Shown here in pieces: positions 6,357 to 13,570 of a DNA stretch of 40,916 nucleotides (the stretch's first letter is position 1; each line of letters begins with the position of its first letter). The translations under genes were made by a program, and so were the position numbers. The notes beneath the pieces were generated by a model. It saw only the letters and a list, made by a program, of their open reading frames with translations. It ran no database searches and was not told the origin of the DNA. This DNA is from a virus: positions 1-40,916 of the IMG/VR virus record IMGVR_UViG_3300022872_000004. One strand, 5' to 3'.

Positions 6357-6920
6357 ATGACAAACAAAGAGCAGTGGAAAGATGAGATGGTAATCATCGG
6401 AGATTCTTTGCCAGCGTGGAATGCCAATGTGCTGCACTGGATGCGCGGGGAAGACTTCATGCTACAGGATGCACGAAAGGACCCATACGTACTGCATGAG
6501 TACAAAGTATTTGCACATCAAGAGGCAAGACGGCGCGGATGGAAGTACGAGGGGGACCCAAAAACTGGCGAGTATGTTGTGGCAGAACCGATAAGCGCTG
6601 AGGATTTTAAGTCGGCGCAGAAGGAGCTTGCACGCCAGCAGAAGAGCAGGAGAACAAAGGACAAGATTTTCCCCACGCGAGTTCCGCATGTGAATGCTTT
6701 CTGGGAATGTCTTCACACTGACGAAAGTGGCGTGCTGATTATCCAGGACATGCGCAAGAAGGATTACAAAGAATATGCCTTTGACAATGTGCCGGAGAAG
6801 TTCTACGACCGGCTGTTCGCTTCTGACGCAAAGGAAACTCTAGCGAACATTTTAACAATGTTCAAGAATACGCCATTCGATGAAATGGATTGGTTGCTGA
6901 ACACATTCGACTTCAGCTAG
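6357..6920 (+). CDS. hypothetical protein, possibly nucleic-acid associated
   Basis: A 187-residue protein; the ATG at 6357 has AAGGGG seven bases upstream, and upstream in-frame codons lack a ribosome site. It is rich in charged and aromatic residues, with a basic middle (KELARQQKSRRTKDKIFPTR) and a hydrophobic C-terminus (FDEMDWLLNTFDF). It lies between ERF and a CHC2 zinc-finger gene, so a role in recombination or replication is plausible from context only. I do not recognise a family. Confidence 0.65.
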   Translation: MTNKEQWKDEMVIIGDSLPAWNANVLHWMRGEDFMLQDARKDPYVLHEYKVFAHQEARRRGWKYEGDPKTGEYVVAEPISAEDFKSAQKELARQQKSRRTKDKIFPTRVPHVNAFWECLHTDESGVLIIQDMRKKDYKEYAFDNVPEKFYDRLFASDAKETLANILTMFKNTPFDEMDWLLNTFDFS

Positions 6921-6927
6921 GAGCGAT

Positions 6928-7452
6928 ATGACCGCAAGTGAAGTAGCTATGATGCTTGGCGCACGGAAAGTCAAGGCAGGTGTATGGATGGCTAAATGCC
7001 CGTCGCATCCAGATTCGCATCCTTCCTTGCAGATCAAAGAAGGCAAAAGGGCAGTCCTTCTGTGCTGCCAGTCGAACCACTGCACAGTGGAAGAAATTGC
7101 CTATGCCATGGGGATCAGGATGCGAGACCTGTGGTATGACACTGAGGTTTCAAGAGAAGCTCAAGACAGAATCGATGCGGAGCATAGGATTGAGGCTCTT
7201 AAACGTAAGCAGGGACTCATGATGTGGATTCTTGCGCTCGAACCGGAGAAGCGCGGAGAAGAGATTCTTTCCAGCGTGACGGGAGAGATAGAGCGCTTGC
7301 GAACATGGCTTTATCCAAAGGAGACGAAGGCAGAATACAGGCAAAGGGTGACTCAGGAACGCATTCGTCGGCATGGATGCGATTGGATGTGGGACAAGTT
7401 TTTATCAACCGACTACGGTAAGGCCGCAGCCGAGAAGTATGGGAGAAAATAA
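6928..7452 (+). CDS. CHC2 zinc-finger protein (primase-type zinc domain without TOPRIM)
   Basis: A 174-residue protein with AGGAG five bases before the ATG. Residues 20-65 match the DnaG-type CHC2 zinc finger: AKCPSHPDSHPSLQI gives Cys24 and His27, followed by VLLCCQSNHC with Cys46/47 and Cys52, then EEIAYAMGI. The rest is helical and basic and lacks a TOPRIM catalytic core, so it cannot be a complete primase. It may be a DNA-binding accessory or a shortened primase relative. It shares its stop codon with the next start (TAATG). Confidence 0.8.
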   Translation: MTASEVAMMLGARKVKAGVWMAKCPSHPDSHPSLQIKEGKRAVLLCCQSNHCTVEEIAYAMGIRMRDLWYDTEVSREAQDRIDAEHRIEALKRKQGLMMWILALEPEKRGEEILSSVTGEIERLRTWLYPKETKAEYRQRVTQERIRRHGCDWMWDKFLSTDYGKAAAEKYGRK

Positions 7453-8198
7453 TGGGAACATCAATCGTTGTGAGACAGCGCGTCAACGAGATGCTGAATT
7501 CCACACTTGCGGAGATTCTTACGCTTCCAGACGAACAGGCAGCTACCAAGCTCGATGCGCGTGTGAGGGCATATGACACCATCGAGCTTCTGAATGAAGG
7601 GTCATACCTTGACATTGGCCGGATTGCACACGAGATGCAGCAGAAAGACAAGTGGCAATACGTGACTGACCCGAGCACAGGTGAGCCTTGCGCGTCGTTC
7701 AATGCGTGGTCGAAGTCCTGCCCAAGTTCTTGCCGTGCGAAGATTTGGGCTGCGAAGACTCTGTTTGAAGACCTGTCGGCGGACCTGCGTCCAGAGCAGT
7801 TGGATGGTGTACCTCGCGGTAAGCTCAAGGTCCTGCGTCAGCTTTCCTCGTCAGTGCGCGTAAAAGATGAAGTCCTTGAGGCTGCGCGGAACAAGAAAAC
7901 GTCTGTAGCAGACTTCCGAAAGCTTATCTCCGACAATGAGCCAGATCAGCACATCGATCAGTTGGTTGATAAGAAGTTCCACTTTGAAGTTTCGGCATGG
8001 ACCAACATCCAGGCTTCTATCGAGCACAAGAAGGCCGAGTTCAAGGACAACACTGGAATCTCTGATGAAGAGGCTCTGGAGTACATTTGCGCGGATTACG
8101 AAGAGCTTATCAACGCTCCCAAGCATGATGAGCCTGCACCACCGGTGGTCGACGCCACGCCGGAGTTCGACGAGTTCTTCCCCGGTGAGGATGAATGA
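7452..8198 (+). CDS. hypothetical replication-region protein with acidic tail
   Basis: A 248-residue protein coupled to the CHC2 gene by TAATG. A helical region with YDTIELLNEGSYLDIGRIAHEM and FNAWSKSCPSSCRAKIWAAK resembles the helix-rich DNA-binding regions of plasmid and phage replication accessory proteins (DUF3102-like in feel). The C-terminus is strongly acidic and ends FFPGEDE. Position between a zinc-finger protein and nucleases suggests DNA metabolism. The family is uncertain. Confidence 0.65.
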   Translation: MGTSIVVRQRVNEMLNSTLAEILTLPDEQAATKLDARVRAYDTIELLNEGSYLDIGRIAHEMQQKDKWQYVTDPSTGEPCASFNAWSKSCPSSCRAKIWAAKTLFEDLSADLRPEQLDGVPRGKLKVLRQLSSSVRVKDEVLEAARNKKTSVADFRKLISDNEPDQHIDQLVDKKFHFEVSAWTNIQASIEHKKAEFKDNTGISDEEALEYICADYEELINAPKHDEPAPPVVDATPEFDEFFPGEDE

Positions 8199-8452
8199 GC
8201 AGGGGAGAAGCAATCTCGAACCCAGAGATAGCACGCGAAGCGGCAAGAATCTTGAGTCACATGACTGGGGACGCTTGCCGCGTCGTCCGTCTGAGTAATC
8301 GCAAATACTGCATCAGTAGGCTAGACGCGACAGGGAAAGAAGTGGGTTATGTGGCGGAGAAAAAAGAAGGCGGTTATGCCGTGGCGAGTCCGAAAAGACC
8401 AGGAAAAGCCCGTCGTCAAACGCTATTCAGACGGAAGGGAAGTGTGCTCTGA
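8195..8452 (+). CDS. small hypothetical protein
   Basis: An 85-residue protein whose ATG overlaps the upstream TGA (ATGA). The first helix (NPEIAREAARILSHM) is followed by a small beta region (CRVVRLSNRKYCISRLDATGKEVGYVAEK), and the C-terminal tail is very basic (KRPGKARRQTLFRRK). The last part overlaps the nuclease gene in another frame. It may be a small nucleic-acid binder; no family is recognised. Confidence 0.6.
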   Translation: MSRGEAISNPEIAREAARILSHMTGDACRVVRLSNRKYCISRLDATGKEVGYVAEKKEGGYAVASPKRPGKARRQTLFRRKGSVL

Positions 8453-8750
8453 CACAGCGGCAGGTAAGGTAGAGTACAAGCGTCGTACAATCGCCATGCT
8501 TGAGCGCCAGAGGGGGCTATGCTGTATTTGTTACAGGCCCCTGCTGCCTTCTGAGGCTACGTTCGACCATGAGCACTGTAGGGGGTCTGGAGGCGCTTGG
8601 CGCGATGATCGGGCAGAGCTTCCAGACGGCAGATGGATTAATGGAGCATGTTGCTGGATTTGCAATTCCGTAAAAGGGTCCACGCTTGGACACTACAACG
8701 ATGCACGCAACAGAAAGTATTTGAATAAAAGCGCTATTGTAGTAGAATGA
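8376..8750 (+). CDS. endonuclease VII-like HNH nuclease
   Basis: A protein of about 124 residues (133 if started at 8349). The motif KRYSDGREV and then EYKRRTIAMLERQRGLCCICYRP leads into a zinc-bound nuclease core: CCIC, then TFDHEHC, then GACCWICNSVKG. The two Cys-x-x-Cys pairs with DHEH between them match phage recombination endonuclease VII/HNH enzymes, which resolve branched DNA before packaging. I prefer the ATG at 8376 because GAAGG lies five bases before it, but every start upstream of the conserved region overlaps the previous gene by 77 bases or more. The nearby ERF and VRR-NUC suggest a shared recombination role. Confidence 0.85.
   Translation: MPWRVRKDQEKPVVKRYSDGREVCSDTAAGKVEYKRRTIAMLERQRGLCCICYRPLLPSEATFDHEHCRGSGGAWRDDRAELPDGRWINGACCWICNSVKGSTLGHYNDARNRKYLNKSAIVVE
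8713..8740 (+). promoter_or_regulatory. possible weak promoter with shared -10 motif
   Basis: The end of the nuclease gene contains AAAGCGCTATTGTAG, the same -10 context as at 4489 and 8957. No good -35 box exists (GAAAGT at 8713 at the right distance), so it may be weak or activator-dependent. Confidence 0.25.
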
Positions 8751-8929
8751 ACGGTATGGGAAGCGAGAAAAACATTACCGATGCAGCACGGCAGGTAGCT
8801 GGTATGCGGAAGAATCCTGGGCGCAAGCCAAAGCTAGCTATCTGCCCGAAGTGTGGTAGGCTGACAAATGCTCACGGTCGCACTTTTTCTTGCTCCCACC
8901 CTCTTCATACGTTCATGAAAAAGAAGTGA
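8747..8929 (+). CDS. small zinc-ribbon protein
   Basis: A 60-residue protein overlapping the upstream TGA (ATGA); an in-frame ATG at 8756 is an alternative start. ICPKCGRLTNAHGRTFSC followed by SHPLH provides CxxC and C/H ligands for a zinc ribbon, in a basic context (RKNPGRKPK). It is probably a nucleic-acid binder or adaptor. Function unknown. Confidence 0.6.
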   Translation: MNGMGSEKNITDAARQVAGMRKNPGRKPKLAICPKCGRLTNAHGRTFSCSHPLHTFMKKK

Positions 8930-8937
8930 GATTTTGC

Positions 8938-8965
8938 TTGACACCTCCTAGAAAAGCGCTATTAT
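8938..8965 (+). promoter_or_regulatory. internal promoter of the early operon
   Basis: TTGACA at 8938-8943 and TATTAT at 8960-8965 with 16 bases between. The extended motif TGCTTGACA, 13 bases, GCGCTATTaTAG nearly repeats the 4470 promoter. It drives the Cys-rich and VRR-NUC genes onwards. CCTC in the spacer and GAGG after the -10 box form a loose inverted repeat. Confidence 0.75.
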
Positions 8966-8983
8966 AGCTACAGAGGTGGAGAG

Positions 8984-9223
8984 ATGAACGTCTACTGCAA
9001 AGCGTGTTGGAGGAAATGGGATGGCTCTGAATACGAGCACTTCGACCGTATCGACGGAGACTCTGAAGTGGTCTGTAGGGACCCACGGTGCGATGTTTAC
9101 TGCCCTGTGTGTCATGACTCGGTTCTCCACTTCAAGAACGGTCATAGGGAGTACATGGACGAAATCGTGCTATCTGGGGGGAATTGGATGCACAAGGACT
9201 GCGCGAAGGAGGTAGGCCATTAG
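8984..9223 (+). CDS. Cys-rich zinc-binding hypothetical protein
   Basis: A 79-residue protein directly behind the 8938 promoter, with GGTGGAGAG before the ATG. Three paired cysteine motifs (YCKACW, VYCPVCHD and a CR-x-x-x-CD-type element) and late His/Cys residues (MHKDC) indicate one or two zinc ribbons. Its 3' end contains AAGGAGG, the ribosome site for the next gene. Role unknown. Confidence 0.65.
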   Translation: MNVYCKACWRKWDGSEYEHFDRIDGDSEVVCRDPRCDVYCPVCHDSVLHFKNGHREYMDEIVLSGGNWMHKDCAKEVGH

Positions 9224-9539
9224 CGAGACTTCTGAGATAACCGGACCGCTGATTCAGAAACTCCGCAAGATGGGAATTCTAGTAGAGAGGATGAACAGCG
9301 GAAAGGTAAAAGTGCGTGGTGGATGGATGCAGCTTCATTCGCCAGGAACCGCAGACATTCTGGTTTTTCCACAGGGAAGGATTGTGTGGCTGGAGACGAA
9401 GGACCCGAAAGGATCAACCCACAAGGAGCAGGTAAAAGCGCAAGCGGACTTCCGAGATAGGGTTATGGCACTTGGGCATGAATACTATCGCATTACGTCA
9501 ACTGACGAAGGAATTGAAAAGGTCAAAAACAGTAACTAG
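9219..9539 (+). CDS. VRR-NUC nuclease, probable ATT start
   Basis: VRR-NUC enzymes are PD-(D/E)xK nucleases acting on branched or damaged DNA. The core is present: MNSGKVKVRGG, SPGTADI (Asp46), then WLETK (Glu59, Lys61) and HKEQ. The first ATG, at 9270, would remove the N-terminal helix (SEITGPLIQKLRKMGIL) that the family normally has. An ATT at 9219 keeps it; it sits five bases after a perfect AAGGAGGT and overlaps the upstream TAG. In this frame a TAG at 9213 limits the start to this area. The protein would be 106 residues. ATT starts are rare, but the signal context is strong. Confidence 0.82.
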   Translation: MSETSEITGPLIQKLRKMGILVERMNSGKVKVRGGWMQLHSPGTADILVFPQGRIVWLETKDPKGSTHKEQVKAQADFRDRVMALGHEYYRITSTDEGIEKVKNSN

Positions 9540-9554
9540 TAACACGGAGGAATC

Positions 9555-9917
9555 ATGGCATCTCATTTGAAGAAGGAAAACCAGAAAGATTCGGGAACAC
9601 CGCAGAAAACAGCAAGCCACTTGAAGAAGTTGTCGAATACCGATGCTCTCAAGGCAGACATCAATGCTCTCGAAGCTGGAAACAAGATTCTGAACGGCTT
9701 GCTCGAAGGACAGAGGAACAAGGCCGGAAAAGATGCAGAGCGGATCAAGAAACTCACCCTTGAACTCCATCGGGCATTCACGATCATGAAGGAATTTCAG
9801 GATTCGATTCGAGTTTCTTCGGGTCCATCGTCGCGGTTTCTTTCTCGTCATGAGGTGGAATGGAAGGTGAATACCATCTATACCGCAACAGATATCCCCG
9901 AAGAAGACTCTCTGTAG
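9555..9917 (+). CDS. coiled-coil hypothetical protein
   Basis: A 120-residue protein with CGGAGG before the ATG. The motif ASHLKK occurs twice (residues 2-7 and 20-25), followed by a long predicted coiled coil (NTDALKADINALEAGNKIL onwards to about residue 85) and a C-terminal region ending DIPEEDSL. It is probably an oligomeric structural or adaptor protein. No family is recognised. Confidence 0.65.
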   Translation: MASHLKKENQKDSGTPQKTASHLKKLSNTDALKADINALEAGNKILNGLLEGQRNKAGKDAERIKKLTLELHRAFTIMKEFQDSIRVSSGPSSRFLSRHEVEWKVNTIYTATDIPEEDSL

Positions 9918-9948
9918 CGTTAACTGGTTCAGAACAAAAAGGAGAAAA

Positions 9949-10233
9949 ATGGTCGAAATTTCATCAAAGTCGAACGAGAAAAAGAAGAATCGTCGTAGCA
10001 GCGCAGAAACTGGCCGCATCACTGTTGACCTTTCCAGTAACCTTGACGCTCTCGAAACTCTGAAGAATTTGGCAAAGGAGCATGAGCACTCTCTTTCCGT
10101 GGAACTGCGCCGAACAGTTGTACCGATCCTTGAATCGGTAAGCCCTGAATTTGGGACTCCAATTCAGTGTGACGATGGGCTTATCACGAAAGGGAATCTT
10201 AACCAGAAAACGATTCGGCAGGATGAAGAGTAG
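9949..10233 (+). CDS. ribbon-helix-helix-like DNA-binding protein
   Basis: A 94-residue protein with AAGGAG five bases before the ATG. A basic N-terminus (KKKNRRSS) precedes GRITVDLSSNLDALETLKNLA and EHSLSVELRRTVVPILE, giving strand, helix, turn, helix as in ribbon-helix-helix regulators (CopG/Arc/omega type). It probably binds DNA as a dimer and may regulate this operon. The acidic tail is unassigned. Confidence 0.7.
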   Translation: MVEISSKSNEKKKNRRSSAETGRITVDLSSNLDALETLKNLAKEHEHSLSVELRRTVVPILESVSPEFGTPIQCDDGLITKGNLNQKTIRQDEE

Positions 10234-10265
10234 GGAGTCTAACCGTAGACAAGGGAGGAACGAGG

Positions 10266-10514
10266 ATGATTCTATCGGATAAGAACTTGCAGAGATGGAG
10301 CGAGACGGGATCATCCGCGTTCGTACCGATCGTAAAGAAGCAGTGCACCTGCAAGAATGGTGGTCTTCCGGACAAGAACGGAATTGTGGTGATCGACCCT
10401 AATTGCTTGGTCCACTGGTGCGACGACCTGAAGGGATACATTCCTAAGCACTTAAACAACGTGGATGAGCGCAAGGTGGGTATTCGACATAACAAATCGG
10501 CATCAAACAGCTAG
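10266..10514 (+). CDS. small hypothetical protein with Cys cluster
   Basis: An 82-residue protein with GGGAGG nine bases upstream of the ATG. The centre contains QCTCKNGG, then DPNCLVHWCDDL, so Cys/His residues may bind a metal. It lies between an RHH-like protein and a structured leader. No family is recognised. Confidence 0.55.
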   Translation: MILSDKNLQRWSETGSSAFVPIVKKQCTCKNGGLPDKNGIVVIDPNCLVHWCDDLKGYIPKHLNNVDERKVGIRHNKSASNS

Positions 10515-10520
10515 ATTTAT

Positions 10521-10570
10521 GGGCGGTCTAGGCCAACATTGGCCGAATAGGTGGGCAACCGTGACCGCCC
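10521..10570 (+). promoter_or_regulatory. nested inverted repeats in a leader
   Basis: GGGCGGTC at 10521-10528 pairs with GACCGCCC at 10563-10570. Inside lies a second, perfect arm pair GGCCAA/TTGGCC (10531-10536/10539-10544). The ribosome site of the next gene starts ten bases later. This could be a structured 5' leader, a translational operator, or a processing site. Confidence 0.5.
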
Positions 10571-10589
10571 AGAAACACAAGGAGGAAAA

Positions 10590-10916
10590 ATGAGCGAAGC
10601 AAAGAAGACAGCAAAGCATTCCCCGCTCCCTTGGAGGCATGACGGGGTAACAATCTCCGACGCACGCGATCGGGAGGTAGCGGAAACTTGGGGGAACCAG
10701 CCTTCCAAATTGGCTATACCTGATGCTGCGCTCATCGTCGAGGCCGTGAACAACTACGAGCAGGTTAAGGCAGACCGAGATGCGCTGCTGTTGGCACTGA
10801 AGATGCAACAGGAACGCCATAAGAGCAACTGGGATACGAATGAAAGTTGCTATGTCTGCGATGTTACTCGCGCAGCCATTTCTCAAGTAGAGCGGCACAA
10901 GAAAGGTGGGGAGTAA
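10590..10916 (+). CDS. phage hypothetical protein of the 'SPLPW' type
   Basis: A 108-residue protein with AAGGAGG before the ATG at 10590. It follows a pattern common in phage early operons: HSPLPWR at the N-terminus, then GVTISDARDREVAE, then AALIVEAVNNYEQVKADRDALL, and a late CYVCDVTRA. The family is widespread but its role is unknown. It is coupled to the next gene by TAATG and preceded by a nested stem-loop. Confidence 0.7.
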   Translation: MSEAKKTAKHSPLPWRHDGVTISDARDREVAETWGNQPSKLAIPDAALIVEAVNNYEQVKADRDALLLALKMQQERHKSNWDTNESCYVCDVTRAAISQVERHKKGGE

Positions 10917-11185
10917 TGATCAAGGTACATAATCAGCAGGAGTTGGATGCGGTTATCGATGGACCGGAAGAAATCGAAATCTGTGGCGATGGATGGTTTG
11001 TCATCAGTGGCATCAGCAAGCCAAGCATCTACACGCACGGTACCAGCAAGCCGTGCATCTACACATGCGGTACCAGCAAGCCAACCATCGTAATGTGCGA
11101 CAGCAGCAAGCCAACCATCACGCAGTGGGCCGATAGCTGCCCGTGTATTAAGGATTACAGGGAACAGAAAGGCGGGGAGAAATGA
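10916..11185 (+). CDS. short beta-solenoid-like repeat protein
   Basis: An 89-residue protein coupled by TAATG, with GGTGGGGAG upstream. After an N-terminal cap (MIKVHNQQELDAVIDGPEE) come about four ten-residue repeats with SKP at the start of each (SKPSIYTHGT, SKPCIYTCGT, SKPTIVMCDS, SKPTITQW). Regular ten-residue spacing with small and beta-branched residues suggests a short beta-solenoid like those in phage repeat proteins. Four cysteines are spread over the repeats and the C-terminus. Function unknown. Confidence 0.6.
   Translation: MIKVHNQQELDAVIDGPEEIEICGDGWFVISGISKPSIYTHGTSKPCIYTCGTSKPTIVMCDSSKPTITQWADSCPCIKDYREQKGGEK
11015..11124 (+). repeat. 30-bp tandem repeats within the solenoid gene
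   Basis: Units begin with AGCAAGCC at 11015, 11045, 11075 and 11105, an exact 30-base period. The copies encode the ten-residue repeats of the protein. The last copy is partial. Similarity is strongest in the first eight bases and in the ATC/ACC that follow. Confidence 0.85.
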
Positions 11186-11307
11186 ATCTTAACGCCGCAG
11201 AGATAGCCGCTCTCATCAATGATATTGGCGAGTGGGCGGTCGGACTCATATTCGTGTCGACAATTGCTAGAGGGGTGTTGCTGTCGGCGTTTGGAAAAAC
11301 CCGTTAA
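11182..11307 (+). CDS. 41-residue membrane protein, last early gene
   Basis: The ATG overlaps the upstream TGA (ATGA). The protein is NLNAAEIAALINDIGEW, then a hydrophobic segment (AVGLIFVSTIARGVLLSAF), then GKTR. It probably inserts once into the inner membrane. Its size and context are like those of the other miniproteins here. Function unknown. Confidence 0.55.
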   Translation: MNLNAAEIAALINDIGEWAVGLIFVSTIARGVLLSAFGKTR

Positions 11308-11339
11308 CCGTCGGAGTGAGTGCATCCCGGAAGTATCAG

Positions 11340-11486
11340 TGCGCTGAATAAGCGCAACGCGTCAAGGAATAGCACAAAGTCACAAGGCAGTTTCAGTGCA
11401 TCGAGCAGATGCAACACGAGCAACCATTCGAAAATATCGAATAGTTCAAATTGCAGCAAGACGTATGAGTGCGCTGAGCAAGCGCA
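11340..11486. repeat. array of four similar 6-bp-stem, 5-base-loop hairpins
   Basis: The gap between converging operons (11308-11504) holds four perfect hairpins: TGCGCT-GAATA-AGCGCA at 11340, TGCATC-GAGCA-GATGCA at 11397, ATTCGA-AAATA-TCGAAT at 11426, and TGCGCT-GAGCA-AGCGCA at 11470. All have six pairs and five loop bases. They fall in different reading phases, so they are not protein repeats. No T-run follows any of them, so ordinary intrinsic termination is not clear. I see no gene here. Confidence 0.7.
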
Positions 11487-11504
11487 ACATCATCATGGAT
11501 AGCC

Positions 11505-12382
<878 letters not shown>

Positions 12383-12392
12383 GATTCTCTCC

Positions 12393-12439
12393 AAAATAAA
12401 TGCCCGGGTCGCCTCACCAGCGGAGCAGCTACCCGGGCA
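12393..12439 (-). terminator. intrinsic terminator inside the late operon
   Basis: On the minus strand TGCCCGGGT (12439-12431) pairs with ACCCGGGCA (12409-12401), followed by TTTATTTT. It separates the lipoprotein gene from the last two lysis genes and may act as an attenuator limiting their expression. Confidence 0.75.
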
Positions 12440-12446
12440 AACTCGA

Positions 12447-13079
12447 TTACATCAACGTCTGATACTGCCCAAACGACGCAAACCCAGTCACCGGGCGCAA
12501 CTGCGTCACGAACTGACTCTTCTGTGTGGCCGTCCAGAGCGCTTCGTGCGCCTTCAGGGTAGCTTTCTGTGTTGCCAGCTTCGCCTTGACCGTGGAGGTG
12601 CTCTGCGTCGTCAGCACGGCGGTATAGATCGCATCGACCGCGAGGTCAATGGCAGCAAGCCAAACTTTGGCCTTTGCCTGGGAGTCTGCGTCCTTGATGC
12701 CGGTAAGATCGATCGTAGCCGAGGTACTTGCCTCAAGCGCATCGACTGCGGCAACCACGTCAGCCCACTTGCTACTCCCGGCCTTGTAGCTGGCGAGGAT
12801 CGTCTCTACGGCGGTACCGTCAGTCTGAATCGTCGAGATGACCGTATCCAGTGTGCTGGTGGTCGCGTCAGTGCTCGTAGTGCTCAGCGCCGAGATGATC
12901 GATAGGATACTGGTCACGTCGGTGAGCACAGTCGGCAGGTCGGCGGCGATGATGGTTTCAACGTTGTCGATCTGCGCAGTAGTGCAGCCGGTCGTCATGA
13001 ACGATGCACTCAGCGTCAGGATGCACATGTACAGGCCGAGAAGGAACTGATTGGTGAAATACTTCAAACGGATAGGCAT
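12447..13079 (-). CDS. secreted lipoprotein, unknown function
   Basis: A 210-residue protein. A hydrophobic N-terminus (FLLGLYMCILTLSASFMTTGC) ends in a lipobox, so Cys32 should be lipidated. The mature part is helical and rich in Thr, Ser, Ala and Asp. Position in the lysis cassette suggests an outer-membrane role, perhaps spanin-like, but it is longer than most o-spanins. Its ATG shares a base with the upstream TAA (TAATG). Confidence 0.7.
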   Translation of the reverse strand: MPIRLKYFTNQFLLGLYMCILTLSASFMTTGCTTAQIDNVETIIAADLPTVLTDVTSILSIISALSTTSTDATTSTLDTVISTIQTDGTAVETILASYKAGSSKWADVVAAVDALEASTSATIDLTGIKDADSQAKAKVWLAAIDLAVDAIYTAVLTTQSTSTVKAKLATQKATLKAHEALWTATQKSQFVTQLRPVTGFASFGQYQTLM

Positions 13080-13363
13080 TATTTGCTCTCCTTCTTGATC
13101 GCGGGTTTGATGGGTTCAGCGGCCTTCTTGGCAGCGTCGAGTGCGGCTTGCGCCTTCTGTGCCTCAGCTTGGACGCCAGGATACTGTGCTTGGGCAAGTT
13201 GGAACTGCAACTGCAGCAACTGCTGCTTCAACTGCGCGATGGTCACATCGGCCTGGGCAACCTGTACCGGGCAAGGCTCAGTCGGCTGCGGACCTTGTGC
13301 AAACACGTTCGTGGGGATAAGCATCGCGAGTCCAAATACTGTTCCAAACATCAGTTTATTCAC
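13079..13363 (-). CDS. exported coiled-coil protein
   Basis: A 94-residue protein starting at GTG with AAGGAG five bases upstream. Residues 1-22 are a signal peptide ending NVFAQ. The mature part has one Cys, then a heptad-rich helix (TIAQLKQQLLQLQFQLAQA) and an Ala/Lys-rich tail. It is probably a periplasmic coiled coil, which could bridge envelope layers in lysis with the neighbouring lipoprotein; this is inference. Confidence 0.65.
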   Translation of the reverse strand: MNKLMFGTVFGLAMLIPTNVFAQGPQPTEPCPVQVAQADVTIAQLKQQLLQLQFQLAQAQYPGVQAEAQKAQAALDAAKKAAEPIKPAIKKESK

Positions 13364-13372
13364 GGTATCTCC

Positions 13373-13570
13373 TTAAATCTTGTTGGAAGGGTCACGACTG
13401 AGGATTCCCAGGAATGCAGTAGCCAGAGCGCCGATGAGCGCAACTACCGTTCCTGTTCCGGCATGTCCGAGGGTGATCCCCTGCTGAGTGAGTACCCCGC
13501 AAGCCGTGATAACAGCAAGCAGGATACCCGCGATAGTCGTCTGAGGGTGTTGCCAAAAGTTCTGGATCAT
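13373..13570 (-). CDS. holin-like two-helix membrane protein
   Basis: A 65-residue protein starting at ATG 13570 (or GTG 13573) and overlapping the upstream TGA. Two hydrophobic segments (TIAGILLAVITACGVL and TVVALIGALATAFLGIL) are joined by a short loop (TQQGITLGHAG), with a short polar tail SRDPSNKI. Size, topology and location fit a class II-type holin or a phage membrane pore for endolysin release. No proof of function. Confidence 0.65.
   Translation of the reverse strand: MIQNFWQHPQTTIAGILLAVITACGVLTQQGITLGHAGTGTVVALIGALATAFLGILSRDPSNKI

Noticed and set aside
8349-8376. longer start (8349) for the endonuclease VII-like gene
   Set aside because: It would overlap the upstream gene by 104 bases and has a weaker ribosome site; it remains possible.
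11340-11486. CRISPR array or attC-like integron sites
   Set aside because: Spacing is irregular (57, 29, 44 bases), hairpin sequences differ, and no cas or integrase gene is present.
11320-11502. 60-codon Ser/Asn-rich frame (GTG start with GGAG nearby)
   Set aside because: The sequence is explained by hairpins that fall in all three phases, and the protein is low complexity; a small protein cannot be fully excluded.
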